A DNA stretch of 64,000 bases from Incurvaria masculella (GCA_946894095.1 OX335650.1:6076001-6140000); one strand, 5' to 3'. Numbered from the stretch's first letter, positions 44,601-57,650 are shown. Made by a program: numbers and translations. Notes: generated from the sequence alone by a model not told the origin.

Positions 44601-47600
44601 TTAGGTTAGGTAGAAAGCACTGAAGAGAAAGGAAGCAAAAGTAACATGCGCTCGATATCACGGCTCCACCATATGGTCAAAATGACCAGATAATTGAATG
44701 GGAATCCGGCAGCATGTCGGACGCCACTCAGTCGAAACATGTCACCACTGTGCTCTAAAAATGCGTTTATAAAGTCAGTTCTCACACCCTCCAATACGTC
44801 TGCGACTATGTTTTTTTGTGGCATGTACGTTTCAGTTGGGTTAGTAATTCTTTTTTAAATTGATACAGTGTGGTTTATAGTAAGCGCGCTAGATGACATA
44901 TCTCATATATTCAGAGAAATCGTGAGCATCAGAACCATCGATCAAAGTACGCGTAGACGGTCCACTCTAAGCCTAATTTTCTTAAAATATGACTCTTTTT
45001 GGTCAGAGTTTTAAGAATGACATGCTACCAGAATTTAGAAAAAAATTACCTTACATAGCTTGATGTACTAGATGGCTACATTTTGTTTCATGTTTAATTT
45101 AAGTACTTGATATTAGAACTTGGACAACAACATATCACCTATTTATTTCGCAATTTCTATGCTGCCGTATGAAAAAATACACCATCGAGAACCACTTAAA
45201 CACAAAGTGTATTTCAATTAGAATTGAAAGATGGTTTTACCACCGATGGACAGGCATACGGGCGGGCGGGTGGACGGACGGGCGGGCGGGCGGACAGACG
45301 GACGGACGGACAGCGGAGGCTTAGTAATAGGGTTCCGTTGGCACTTTTTGGATACGGAACCTTAAAAAAGCGTCCTTGCTTCACTATCAATTCTACGTGA
45401 GTCTCACATTCCTTTTCAAAGATGGTGTTACACCAAGAGAACAACGACGCACCTTCAGGAACATGGCGCACACGAATGGCAGCTTGTTGTTGATGGGCGC
45501 GCAGCAGAAGACGTAGCGCGCTCGCAGCGGCAGCGGCACGTGCTGGGTCATCTCGGCGAGGAACTTGAATGCCTCCGTGTTGCACATCACGTACAGCGAG
45601 TCGTCCACCGTGCACAGATGCACGAAGATGTCCTGCGGTGGACGAGATTTTTACAACTCTTACATATTACCTAAAATTTATCATTAATTGTATGGGCTCT
45701 GCTTCACCTGAATTTAAAAATGATAGCAAGACCCTACAAGTCTACATTAGATCATTAGAGCTATAGAGCATGATCGATTGATCGGTTTGGTTATATACGG
45801 ATTATCTTATGGATACTCACAAAATAAATTGGCAAGCGTATTCAGCTATTGTGGGCCTGGAAAATTTGAAGATTGAGATCCATTCCAGGATGCCCCAGTC
45901 TCTCAAGACCAGACTGTTTGACCAATGCGTCCTTGCCTGTTTTGACCTACGCCTGTGAGACATGGATGGATACGGTTGGTATTGCACACAAGCTCAAATG
46001 AAACCATAGGGCAATGGAAATATCCATGCTCCGCAACTCACTGTGCGACCAAATAAGCACGGAAGTTTTGATGTGGAAAGCCTACACAGGAAAAAGAAGC
46101 ATCGCATAGTACGTTGGTTAGATGATGCTAGATAGCAGGCCACAACTGGCGAAGAAAAACAGGAGACCGAACTTGGCAATGTCAGGAGGAGGCCTATGTT
46201 CAGCAGTGGACTACAAAATGCTGAAGAAAAAGAGAAAGAAGAAGGTTGCTCCTATTATATTCAGACCCATTTTCCTAACATATTAATCTTTCAATCACCA
46301 CATTGACAGGCTACCTCTAATTATGAGCCCTGCCTTTCACACGCCAAACCTTACCATCAAGCTGCTGAGCGTGGCGTGCGGCAGGTGGTACGCGTACAGC
46401 TCCATCTGCTCGGCTGTGGGGTGAAGGCCAGCCTGCGTCACCGGCTCCGGCGGCTGCGCCAGCAGGCTCCGCAGCGTGGGCAACTCCTCCGCGCGGAACG
46501 TCGTCACGTAGCCCGTCTCCCACGCGCTCCCGTACCGACCCGCGCGACCTGACCACTCTCACCGTATTACAATAGTCTCGATTTGATTCATAATCCAGTG
46601 GTAAATGGCCTAAGGCCTCTAGGCTACGAAAGGGCTTTTCAATGATGTTTGGTAATGGATGTATGGCATACCAGATAATCATTTGACTGGAGTATCGGGC
46701 AATTCTCACATGGCAACAAAGCCGTAGGTCGCGTTCGATGCCATAAGTACCTCATACATCAGATGTTAACTTCAGAACAAAAAAGATGGTGGTGGACCAT
46801 GCGAGTTCCTTGCATAGTTGTTTCACAGTTTTACAAACTGTCAATTTGTGCTCATTCGCTAACAATGAATCGACACGATCAGAACAAGGAACAGAATTAA
46901 GAGAAATCACCTGCAATCTGAAGAGCCTGCGATATACTGATGACATCCATTTCTTTATCACCATTCTCATTTATAACTGGTTTGATGAGCGAGTAGAATA
47001 TCATTCTTCGTATACTCCTGCAACAAGCCGGCATATGTTGTTGTATATTGATCGATTATCCAACGGGCCTTCATAAAGCAATGGGGCAATATCTTCCTAA
47101 CATTGTTTTACACGCCCCCACAGTTGTCTATAGGTTTATTTATGGTGTTTTACTAAGGCCATCGTCACCATAGGGACATCACCCTGGGTCCCTCCAACCC
47201 TGGAAGACCCAATCGAACTAATGGTCTCCGACCTCGGATGACCATGAGTGAATCAATGAGTCTTGATATGGCGTTATATGCTAGAGTGACGACATTAGAT
47301 CGGTTTGAAATATCGAGTTTCTGTAAGGAACGAAAGTGGGTATAAAGCTATGAAGAACGCACAAGTTGATACCAAGGCCGATGGCGTCCGTGGCGACCAT
47401 CACTTTGCAGGCGCTCTCCGGGTCATTGAACTTGTTTGCCTGAGCGAGCTTGGTCCCGGGTGGCAGGCTCCCATAGATCACGGCTACCTCGTGCCCCCTA
47501 CAACATTGCATGATTTTATCCTAACAAACATGGTGCTTGTGCAAAGAACAGCATAAGCTATGAGAGAAATGATGTATTGGGCTAATTCCCATTTTACTTT

Positions 47601-50600
47601 CTACAGTGACAGTATTATAAAAACATTTATGTGAGAACATTGTCAACTGAAAGAGGCTATAGTGACAGTTATAAAATTGAGGATTGTATATTAAGTTGAT
47701 TTGGACACTTAGAGCGAATGGGTGTAAAAATAATAATGAAACCAATTTACAGAGCAGTACTGAGTGCAATTTTTTTGACAAGGTGACCTAAAAGATCATA
47801 CCAGAACCAGAATGATGTAATGCTTCCTAAAGGTCCAATACGTGGAAAAAAGGAATGCTGTGTTCGTACCACATGGTGTTATTAAATTTTTGCCTACCCC
47901 TCTGGAGAAGCGACGTGATATAATAACAGAATTCAATGAGCAGTTAGTAGGAAGTCAATTATCTGAGTCCTGATAAAGGCTTGTCTATTAATCTCGTGAG
48001 CTACGAATAGGGGGGAGGAGATATAGTGGAGGGGGTGAGGAAATAGATCGCACACACAGATTAGTCCAAAAGAGTAGTGAATGCTTATGTTGTGATTTGT
48101 AAACGATCATTTAAAAATGTATGCACACGTGTTACGTTTATTTGTAACAAGCTGAGCTCTAGGTCTTCGCTTGGGTCAATGTCGTTTAGAATTGAAGTAG
48201 GGCTAAATGATTTCCTGAATATTATATGAGTTTCCCATACAAACTTTCATCCCCTATTTCACCCCTTCAAAAGGTAGCCAATGTCCTTGTCCAAGGTCCA
48301 TACTATCTTTATACCGGAATTCATCAAAATTGGTTCTGCGTTTTAGGCGTTAAAACGCAGCAAACAGAGTTACGTTCGCATTTATAATATTAGTATAAAA
48401 GTATGAATTATCAAATGTGTAATTGAACATTTCAAATTCAGAAAGAACTTTCAATCAATTGTAATGTAATTTTTTACACGACGTGGGTGTTTAAACCCAT
48501 TCCCCTAAACAAATAATTAGAGAGAGGTAAAAGTGACCTAAAAGCCCCATGTGATTAATTGACAAACCCAAAGGAGAAAAAAACACTCCCACACAATTTT
48601 TTGACCTGGTTTTTTTTATAAAACCACTTTAGATAATGGACACCTACTGCAGTGACGGGTCACGTTTGTAGCCCACTAACCTCTGTTCGATAGCTCGACT
48701 TACACTGTAAATGTCGTTTTTATTGAAACACACAATACAGTCGCCGGGCCTCACTCGCTCCAACGAGCCCAGGGCCTGGTCTTCCACCTTTAGCTCCGTG
48801 AGCCGCTTATACGTGCGGACCTGGATACAAACAAATTAATACAAATTAATAGAAAATTTGTTTCATGTGATTGGTAATGTTATTTTACATGTTAGTATAT
48901 TACGGGCACAGATAACTTGTATGTTAAAAAATACATTTAACTGAATACAAAATAGAAATGGAACTGCATGATAGATTGATGATGCAGCCAACATTTAGTT
49001 TGATACGCACTTGTTGAAATATTTTACTTTTTCAAATCGTTTAATAAGACTAATTTCTGATGATCAGAGTTTGACCCTCCGGTTTTTTTAAGACCTACTA
49101 GGTACTAAATTGAATAGAAAACAAAACATAGAGCTCATCGTAGATAGCATGTAAGCAACGGTGCCCATTGAGCTACACTACTCTGTTTTCCTGAATTTTC
49201 GTATAGTGTGCAACAAATGGAGTGATTTTCATCGAAATTACTCGGCATGCCGCACGGCATATAAGAAAATGGCGACGAAGAAGCAGGACATATTTGTGGT
49301 GTCTAAGGTTGTAAGGTGTAAACAGTTTGGTATATCCATACCTCTACTTCCTCTCCGGTCGTGTCGCAGATCTGCTCTATCAAGGGAATGGCACCAGCCT
49401 CTCCGCACAGGTGAATTTCATCTGACTGAATACCTGAAGAATCAACATTGAAGTATGCATACTTTGCTAATAGATTTCGTGTGGTTAGTCCACATTAAGG
49501 AAATATTAAATTCCTAACATTGTCTGCAGCAGGATTTAAATAATGACATGCTATATTATTAAGTTAGAGTGTTTTGAATGTATAATACCTTTTTCTCGAG
49601 ATAATTTTATTGGCTTTTACAATGTCATTCCCGTGTGGTATTCTGTTTTCTTGGGTTCTGAATTCCACTCTAAACAAAAAGACACTTCGAACACGTAAAG
49701 TGTCATTTTCCAACAAAGGTATTTTCTTTTATGGGAAAAATCATTTGTAGGCAGATGGCTTACCTAAAATGGCCCTAGTCCACGCCCAGCCCCTTCCTCT
49801 GTCACCGATCATCTGCACTTCATCGATGATTGCCACCTCATCTGAAATACAATTTTTTTACTCATAAATAAAACAAAACCCAAAAAAAGGAGCGCCACTT
49901 ATGGTTTCTATCGGTCTTGTATATGATCTATGTCTAAGCTTACAGAAATAGTATTCTAGCTATTGCTAGAGCGTAACACCACCATTTATTCTACCCGTGC
50001 TGTCGTAAGAGACGACTAAGGGAAGCTCTAGGTCCCCCTTCCTTACTTACTAGGTGGAAGGGTTTATCCCGCCCGAGTTAATACCATAACATTGAATGTA
50101 GCCAACATGAATGGATTGATAAATTTTTTTGGAACTAAGTTTCTGATCGCGCATTTGGCAGATGGAGGCAACACGGCAAAAAAATGTCTGAGCAACACTT
50201 TTGCTGTCACAGACCCGTCAACCCATATTACTTTGCGGCCCAAACGTTATCAGCGTCACTGGTCTCTTTCTTCGTTTTTTTTTTCTTAATATCGTGTTTA
50301 ACATGAAAACAGGGGCTTGTGAAATGTTATTCTGTCTGACTTTGAATTATTTCTTGGGGCTTTAATTTTTTTTTTGCCACCTGACATGGATGACTAATAC
50401 CACACAACTACCATTATGATATTAGCCAAATACACAACATTCCTGAAGGAATACGTGCTTATAATACATAATAAATAAAACGTAATCCAGCGAAAGGAAC
50501 TTCGTTCCTCCCACGACACCTCTTGTAATGTTTACAATGTTCTCTTGGTCAACGAGAAAGAGCGCTCACAGCTATTATTGAGTGAGGTCATCTCGACGGT

Positions 50601-53600
50601 GCATGCGACGTGGCTCGACGGCGCGAAGTCTTGGTCGGCCTCTTCAGCGAGTTCGACGTCGGCAGAGTCAGCGTGGCGCGCGTGACGCCTCTCCTCGCCC
50701 GTCACCAGGTCGCACGGGGTGCCCTGCGCCGCAATGAAGGAACTTTATGGGGTTTTCACCTGCTTGGAAGGTAATGAACGGCTATCAATGGAAATACCTA
50801 ATATAGCCTGCAGAGAGGGCTCGCAAGCGAGATATTGGTAGGTGGCCACCCTTTCGTGCTTGCTGATATTTAGGGCGCATTGGCGTAGGCGGACTCAACC
50901 ATTCTCTCGCTCATTTCCCCCTCTCTCTACCAATCCAAATTCTGAAATACTCTAATCCATACTTGTCTCATTTACGTTACTGCACATGGGTGGCTAATAT
51001 CACGCCTACTGTCATGATATTACTACAACAGACAACTGGGTCCCATGTCACCACCATCCTTATATCGTGGATGTACGTGGGACCTAACTATTTTATTTAC
51101 TTTCACGGCTTACCGTGTGTAAGAAGACCAGTGCGTGCTGTGTGCATGTGTGAGTTTTAATACTGAGATTTATATTGTGTCGATTTCGATAAAAATACTC
51201 ACAGGCTATTCATTCAGATATTCAATGCAAACAATACATGAATATCATTCGTTTGAACTCACGCATGCTTTTAGAAAATTTGAATTTATTGTTCAATGTT
51301 TTCAAAACGCATTGCCATATTTCTTTATATCTGGGTCGTGCGCATGGAAACTGTATAAGTATTTGAATAACAGCATGACATTTACAATTTTAATTGATCG
51401 AAATTTTACCCTTTTATTAGACTTGTGATAGATTTCGGTAGCTAGCAGCTTGAGCGGGCCGCAGTAGACGCCCGACTTGGCCGACAGGAATCTTTCGAGC
51501 GCGTGATACGTCTTGCCAGAGTTGGTCGGCCCTGCGTGGAACACTATCTTTCTAGTCATGCTACGAGCCTGTGGGTACCTGAAATGTAGCAGTATTCTTT
51601 CAGTTTTGAAATGAAAGAGTCTGATTATTTTGTAATTGTAACTTTTATCTATTTTCGAAAATAAGGAACATGCATAATAAAAAACCAATAAAGCTGTATC
51701 TTTGTAGCCGAAAAACTAGCCAATATTCATGTCTTCTTCTCATTCGTAGCTAATGGCGGGTAACATTTTTCGCCACATCAAATGAAACCTGTTGTGTTGC
51801 TCTATCTTTCTAAGCTATTTGAACTTTTGTAAGTACCTCTGCAACAGCACTGGCGCATGCATCTTGTAAGCTTACTACAGAGTGCTGACATAGCTGATGG
51901 CTAGCCTCCTATAAACAAGATACCATCTGAGTGCAGGGGGTTACCCTGCCAGGAGGTTCTAGTTTTTGTATGGCAATAACTTTCATTTTGTAAGCTATGT
52001 TAATATTTCAGTCTTTTAAACAGATAATAGTGGCCAGTGTTGAGACAACGAGAAAGCACATTCTCACCAGCTTGCAGGTGTGCGCAGGTCCGATATCTTC
52101 TTCAGGTCGTCGAGGCAGTCAAGGTGCGGAAATGCGAGTCGCGCGTGCCTTAGGAAGTATGGGAATAGGTCGTCTACGTGGCCCGCACCTGCAAAATGGT
52201 CCCATTTGTTTTAATAGTAGGGGAGCGTTCATTAACCACCTCACGGATTTTAGAACACTTTTGGATCCCCTCAACCTCCTGCGACCGGCCGTTACCGAGA
52301 GGCTAAAGTTACGTGAAATTCGCATTTTACACAACTATTTGAAAAACCTGCTATTTTTTATCAATGCAAACTATACGCTGCTTCAATTTGGAAGAGATCA
52401 CGAAGGCAGAGCGGTGGCGCAGCAGGAACGCTCAGCACAACATGAATCTGCTTCGATTCCTACCGTCACATGACTCGGGCTGGCACCCCCCATGTAATCA
52501 GACGTGACCGAGAGCCGGACCCCTCACCCCCAAAAATTCGTCACATGGTTTATGAACGCTCCCTAAGTACTAAGGGCCAATTAAATAATTCACTCTCCAT
52601 AGAATTGGCATGAGTAACTTCACTGTAGGTCTACCTGACATATTTATTTATTTCCCAAGTAACAATTTTTGCGGATAGAGGTTCTGGAACTTGCTAATTG
52701 GCATTAAATAGGTTATATAATAGCATGTCACTTACCATGTAGTAAATTTCAAGCATCATTTGTTGCCAAAAGGTTTTAGAACCTAAAGGTTCTAATAATT
52801 AGCCACGACAACCTCCTGATGACTTAAGTTCAAGACCAAAAAAGGCACTTGCCTGATGGCCCACATTAAGGTTATATTTAAGCCACTTTTTAGCACTGTG
52901 GTGCCATTTCATGACCAATTAGAGACCATTTGGCTTTTGACATGCTTATTTGAGACCAATAAGCTCTAACAACCAGAAAGCACTTTTAAATACCATTGTG
53001 TGGCTTTTTGGCAAAAAGGCAGAACCCGTCAGAACCTATTTCGGACTATTTGGCCCGATTCGTTGCTGTTTGGCCATTATTAAGTCAAAATGGTTTGCGC
53101 GAAGACCAACTAGTTTTTTTTGTGGTTTCATCGAGTACCAACGACTATGTGTATATCAATGAGTTTAGATTCACTAGACAGATAGGCTATCTATTATGAT
53201 GAGTGAAATGCATTCTCAACTGGAATACATCAGGTTGCTATTTCCAGGTAAAATCAATTATAATGTCAACTTTGAAAATAACCTGTGGAAAATTTAAGAA
53301 AAAGGCGAAGCGAAATATTATTTGGAATCTAAACATAATTAGTTCAGTTTTACACTTTTTAAGCAATTTCAGCTTGCTTTACAGAGGGTACCTGAGAATA
53401 AACTACTTCATTGCCTTTTTTATGTAACTGGAAATAGATGGCTATACCACATTCATGGTACTAACCCAACACATCGCATTCTGGAATAAATAGACCTAAG
53501 ACCTGCCTTTTTATTTCATCTTTTCATCAAATGCTCTTGTATCAGCCTGGGCAGTCTTAACCTTTGAAGAGGGGACATACCACGATTTAAATCATCTAAC

Positions 53601-55968
53601 TTATTTAATGATTTAAATCGTGGTATGTCGGCGAAATTAACTTTTATGAATTGGAAATAGCCTTTGATTAAAAGGCTTGTACTACAGTATAGGAAAACCA
53701 TACTTTATTGGCGATGGATCGTGCGTAATATTTTATCAGGAAGGCGGATAACCTAGTGGTTAGCCTCTTATGCGAGCTTGAGCGAGAGGGTCGAAACTGA
53801 AATACTAAAACAGCCAACAATCATTCCGATCGCAATGCTGCTATGTAGAATTTCTTAAATCGCTGGTCGGATACAACTTACATAATTTTACAATAGTTGT
53901 AAGTGTGCACATTTGGCAAACGCGCATGCTTATTGGCCTTAAATAGGCCTCTGGGTTGATAAGCAATGGCTTATTCAAAACCAACTGGCCACTATAAATG
54001 CTAACTGGCCACAAAAGATGCCAACTTGGCTTGAAATGGCAATACTGTAACAAAACCAGCATGCATGATGGTCAAGAGGCATTTTTCGTAGCCTATTGAT
54101 TATCTTGATCATCCGCCATTTTTCAATTGTGAATTTGGTATTTAAAATCATTTTAATTAAATAATAAACGGTTAATAATTTTATTCCGTTATTGTATTTG
54201 ACTTGAACGGCTCGAGTTGCACATTTTCATGTGTAATACTTATAAGTTTAGAAATTTTTGTTATTTTCGAAACTATATTTTTTTTATTAAATATTAATAA
54301 TCTAGTGGGCGCACTTGTTCATAATGCATATAATATAGCATTTCATCGACAAACTTGGCTTCCCAGACAAACTTACGCGTATGTGTCCACAACTAGCTAT
54401 GTTTTACTTACGCCTTGCCGCCATGTAACAACCAAGCTTGTATAAGTGTGCCTTGTGAACAAGTTAGCGGCCATCGATGGTTGCAACAACCAAAAATACG
54501 TGCTAAACGAATTGCTTTCGTGCCGTCGTCGGGTTCTAGCAAAAAAAGATACCCGGTAATAGCAATAAAATGGTTTTTATTTGGTCATAAAGAAGCATTC
54601 AAGAGCTCCTACATGCCAAACAGATGGCTAACAGGCACATTTTTAGCCCGCGCGGAAGCCAATTGGTCATATCTTAGCCCGCACCGGGACTGACAGAACC
54701 ACGCGCTTGCTAATAGGCCATATTTTAGCCCTCGTCGTGAACATTTACTTGCTAACAGGTCAGGGCTAAATAGTCATTAGGAGGTTGTTAGGAGGTTGTC
54801 GTGGCTGGGCCCTTTTGGTCACCAGGACCTATACAGGAGGTTGTTTATACCAATATATGCGCTCGTTTGTGCTAATAGGTTCTGAGGTATTGAAGTCTTA
54901 AATAGCTCCTAGGGCCTTTTTATTGCCAATTCAGAACCAAAATTGCTGCTTGGGTTATTTCTTTTATATTAGACAAGCAGCCTAGGCTGATGTATCTAAA
55001 TCGAGAATATAATGCATTGATGTATTCATAGATTTTATGATTTTTTGTTTTCACTTTTTCGGTTTCAGCTCACTTAGTTATTTTAAAAAAAATATTTATT
55101 TAGTTAAGCATCCAATTTTACAAACCAATTTAGGCAAGCATATGCCTCCATGGGCATTTCGTACCATGGTTCGAGAAATTTGTGAGGAAAACATTTAAAA
55201 CCTTCTATTTTGGACAATATGTGTGTCCATCAGTGTTCAACACTGGCGGCCGTGGACAGGAAAACGAAGTGTGGGAAGACCACCCGCCAGGTGCAACTAC
55301 GGCATCAAGTGCATCGGTGGAAAGCAGTGGTTTCGTTCGCTGAGGGCCGGGACAACTGGAGGAAAATTGGAGAGGCGTATGGATGCAAACACGCTGACTG
55401 ACTGACTAACCATATCAAAGAGCCTTCCAAAGGCACACCTTTTTTTTGTGATTAAGGCTTGAAATTTAACAGAAATGTCTATGAGAATGTATGTATTTTT
55501 AAATTGTTTTTTTTTTGTTTATTTTCTTTTGGTAAAGGTGGATCTCACGAGTGAGACTCAAAGTGGAGCTGCACCTTGCAAGATGTCACTGACGGTGATG
55601 TGCAGGTCGGGCGGAAGGTCATGCTCGAGGCAGTGCCGCCGGAACGACATGAAGGCCTGATGCAGCAGATGGTCGTCGAGCCCGCTCTCAGCCGCTAGCG
55701 CGCGCACCTCCGCCTTTTGGTAAAACCGGTTCAAGACTTTCAGCATATCCTGCTTCTTGAGCCTTCCCGTGAACTCTTCGCCTATGTTTACATCGTCCGC
55801 GCTCGGCTTCACAGGCACCGGCGTGAAGAGCGCGCTCGGGGTTCCACTGCCGTGCTTCTTGCCGCGCCGTGCGGCGTAACTACTCCGAGGCGAAGGCAGC
55901 AATGCCGGTCGCAGTAATGGTGCTGCACTGCTGCAGCAAGCGCCTGCGAGCCGTCTCCAGGCGTACAT
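41696..55968 (-). CDS. Suv3: Mitochondrial ATP-dependent RNA helicase SUV3 (SUPV3L1), 15 exons
   Basis: Ski2-like DExH helicase that unwinds mitochondrial RNA for degradation by the degradosome. Exons: 55575-55968, 52068-52188, 51410-51578, 50570-50723, 49764-49841, 49342-49433, 48681-48820, 47363-47497, 46911-47017, 46355-46548, 45453-45632, 44422-44570, 43852-43950, 42856-43015, 41696-41803. All phases fit, giving 2280 nt, 759 aa. The first in-frame ATG (55968) opens an Arg/Ala-rich presequence (MYAWRRLAG). Motifs: GPTNSGKT (Walker A, exon 3), [11 protein letters not shown] (exon 5), HLCGE (exon 6), [18 protein letters not shown] and [11 protein letters not shown] (exon 8), QIAG|RAGR (exons 9/10), [18 protein letters not shown] (exon 10). 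A basic tail ([11 protein letters not shown]) closes it. No break seen. Confidence 0.95.
42090..42235. repeat. Dispersed repeat shared with 3650-3790
   Basis: CAGCGCCATCTCCCGTCACT, GCCAGAACTAGTTACACC and CTAAGCTTGATTCCAAATTC; an 18-base piece (CTAACCAGCGCCAT) is doubled at 42098-42130. SUV3 intron 14. Confidence 0.55.
43140..43345 (+). repeat. SINE body, head missing
   Basis: GACGTCACGAATGCAAGCCG, CTACTAGGTGGTAGGGT, GGTACCATCGCATTGG and GTAGCCGTGCTCATAATGG. SUV3 intron 13. Confidence 0.65.
44160..44375 (+). repeat. GAAGGGTTCCGTACCAT-family repeat, 5' truncated
   Basis: GGGGCAAAATAAATACATGC, ACAGCCCTGTGAGAGACGGA, a (CGGA) run, TAATAGGGTTCCGGTGGAAC and GGTACCCTAAAAAT. It ends about 50 bp from SUV3 exon 12. 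Confidence 0.7.
45235..45372 (+). repeat. GAAGGGTTCCGTACCAT-family 3' piece with expanded GGAC/GGGC run
   Basis: A run of GGGC/GGAC tetranucleotides at 45254-45315, then AGCGGAGGCTTAGTAATAGG and GATACGGAACCTTAAAAAAG. SUV3 intron 11. Confidence 0.7.
45835..46245 (+). mobile_element. RTE-type pol C-terminal fragment
   Basis: Plus-strand reading gives [15 protein letters not shown], then after an indel TYACETW, an [18 protein letters not shown] stretch, and EEAYVQQWT near 46190. These are ordered marks of RTE-like pol C-termini. Stops and indels show it is dead. SUV3 intron 10. Confidence 0.75.
47500..48680. other. SUV3 intron 7, no recognised feature
   Basis: AT-rich intron sequence with GCAGCAAACAGAGTTACGTT and other possible old repeat pieces, none assigned. 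No exon is missing here: phases of the flanking exons agree. Confidence 0.5.
50015..50460. repeat. SINE body fragments around an unknown insert
   Basis: 50025-50095 is body in plus sense (CCTTACTTACTAGGTGGAAG); 50383-50455 is body end in minus sense (CATGGATGACTAATACCACA, CAACATTCCTGAAGGAAT). SUV3 intron 4. Confidence 0.55.
52216..52566. mobile_element. MITE with GGAGCGTTCAT inverted ends
   Basis: AGGGGAGCGTTCATTAACCA at the left, TGGTTTATGAACGCTCCCTA at the right. It carries the unrelated insert GAACGCTCAGCACAACATGA. It begins 28 bp upstream of SUV3 exon 2, inside intron 1. Confidence 0.75.
52660..54958. mobile_element. About 2.3-kb DNA element with long inverted ends
   Basis: Left end CCCAAGTAACAATTTTTGC, right end GCAATTCAGAACCAAAATTG then CTGCTTGGG, an imperfect inversion. 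A second inverted pair lies inside: GCCACGACAACCTCCTGATG at 52802 and GGAGGTTGTCGTGGC at 54792. No long transposase ORF, so it is non-autonomous. Superfamily not resolved. It accounts for most of SUV3 intron 1. Confidence 0.7.
53570..53630. repeat. Long palindrome inside the 2.3-kb element
   Basis: GACATACCACGATTTAAATC at about 53573 is followed by GATTTAAATCGTGGTATGTC ending near 53629, arms of at least 20 bp with a short AT-rich loop. Confidence 0.85.
55228..55412 (+). mobile_element. RTE-type pol C-terminal fragment
   Basis: Reads [11 protein letters not shown], then KCIGGKQWF and, in a shifted frame, [11 protein letters not shown]: the C-terminal GRP..R, W and WR..GEAY marks of RTE-like proteins. 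Ends CACGCTGACTGACTGAC as does 2600-2630. SUV3 intron 1. Confidence 0.7.
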
Positions 55969-56039
55969 CTCAATAGCTGCACTTAACCACCCAACAAATT
56001 TAGATGTAAGTGACCGATGAGGAGTTACACGATTCACAA

Positions 56040-57045
56040 ATTTTATTCATACTTTAGTATGTACTTAATAAAATTTATTTTATCATTTGAACAAACAAAC
56101 CGATTATTTATTCATGGAACTCTAACCTAAAAACAGAAAATAAAATCCCATGCACCAATCCACCGTTGACATTTGATGGAACACGATATTTCAGCTTATA
56201 ATATTTCCGTCATCAGTATACTCTTTCATCGTCTCCGTCGTTAACATCGCCATCTTCTACTAAATGCGATGCGATCAGCAGTATTTAGAGTGGCCGGACC
56301 CAGGTTAGTATGCGTTTTAAGGTTTTTGTATGGTTAGTGCGGTGTTAATCTCATACTAAATTTTGACAGGTTCTCTCTGAATACGACTGTATAAGTGTAA
56401 AATGCGATTGTGTCACTTCTCAAGCTCGCATACCGAAACTGAGCAAAAGTCACCAAGTCACCATGGGAACCACTATTTTTGGCGTGTTTTCCAGACATTG
56501 AACCCAACGAGAAAATTGCCTTTTCAAATAAAAGGTTTTTTCCCGTTGATTGAACCTGAGTCAACCATCGCTGGCCTTTATATTCGATGCATTTAACCAG
56601 TGATACGTAAATGGTATATTTGTATCATTGCATTTAACAGAAAAAAAACACTACCAAGTATTTATTTTGTCGTCTATTTTTAATTATCATGTAGTTTGGC
56701 CGCCATAAAGCCGATCAGATTATCTAAATTTTTCGTTTCCAAAAGCAATTACAAGCACCTAATGGTAGAATTTAATGACAAGTTAAATTATCCCATATCG
56801 TCGTCACAGCGAACTGGATGTCGGCACTTACATTTCAAAAAGCACGTTAATTACCATTCCTCCATGCTAGTAATTCCGCTCAAATTAATACAAAAAATTG
56901 TAGTCCACGGGATATATGTATTTGTAAATAGAAGTGTATCAGAGGTGAGTGGCGTTGATTTCATTCTGCAGAATTGTTTCAAGAGGTTTTACTCGGATAA
57001 AAATGTACTTCTCATAAAAGTAAATCTGTACGAAGTAAATCATTT
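56040..57045. other. Intergenic region between SUV3 and the channel gene
   Basis: Divergent arrangement; it should hold the SUV3 promoter. Besides the MITE at 56279-56392 I see no clear element or core promoter motif. Confidence 0.45.
56279..56392. mobile_element. Short MITE with TATTTAGAGT/CTGAATAC ends
   Basis: CAGTATTTAGAGTGGCCGGA to GTTCTCTCTGAATACGAC, interior TTTTTGTATGGTTAGTGCGG. Third copy of the set at 10085 and 41308. It lies upstream of the SUV3 start, between SUV3 and the channel gene. Confidence 0.75.
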
Positions 57046-57047
57046 GA

Positions 57048-57525
57048 ACGAGTTGTGGCCCAGGGGCGGGTGGACTTGCACACCAGAGGTAATCGGTTTC
57101 AATTCCCGCCCGGTTATGCACCACTTTCTTTAATATGTCCATTTCGTTACGAATGCGAGCTGTTCCATGGTTCGGAATCCACATATAACTGTAGTTTCCC
57201 TTTCCCTACCAGGGTTTAGGAAATAATACCTAAATCCTTTTACTCTGTGGTTCACGTCAATGTTACAGAATTCGATCTCGAATGAGTCTCTATTTCCGGT
57301 TTACCGGTTGCAGAGTAAACGTCCGTACCATCCCATTTGATAAAAATATGGTCGAATCAGCAATAAAACATTGTGCGTTTTTTCCATCCAGGTCAGAGTA
57401 ACATAAAGGGAAGGTCCTGGCATGGCACCTAATTCCTTCGGGAATGTGGTGTGTTGGGTAACTTTTCTGCAGTGGGCAATTTCATGACAGTGGTTTAATA
57501 TTAGCCATGTCCAGTCACATATAAA
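57048..57525 (+). mobile_element. tRNA-headed SINE with internal insert
   Basis: Head GTGGCCCAGGGGCGGGTGGA ... TAATCGGTTTCAATTCCCGC, then TTACGAATGCGAGCTGTTCC. After about 100 unrelated bases the body resumes (CCGTACCATCCCATTTGATA, GGAAGGTCCTGGCATGGCAC, TATTAGCCATGTCCAGTCAC). Confidence 0.7.
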
Positions 57526-57537
57526 AACATACAATAG

Positions 57538-57650
57538 ACATCATGGAGGTGAGGAAATTTCACCTCCATGATGTTTTGAAATAATTTATTGCTGCATTCT
57601 TAAACATGCATACCCAAAGCTGGAAGGGTATGCTGGATACCTTCCAGCGA
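57538..57650. repeat. Two neighbouring hairpins
   Basis: CATCATGGAGGTGA ... TCACCTCCATGATG at 57540-57573 (14-bp perfect arms, 6-base loop). GCTGGAAGGGTAT ... ATACCTTCCAGC at about 57619-57648 with one bulge. Confidence 0.8.

Noticed and set aside
55969..56037. Earlier SUV3 start at 56037
   Set aside because: The first codon there is GTG; the first in-frame ATG is 55968, followed by a presequence.
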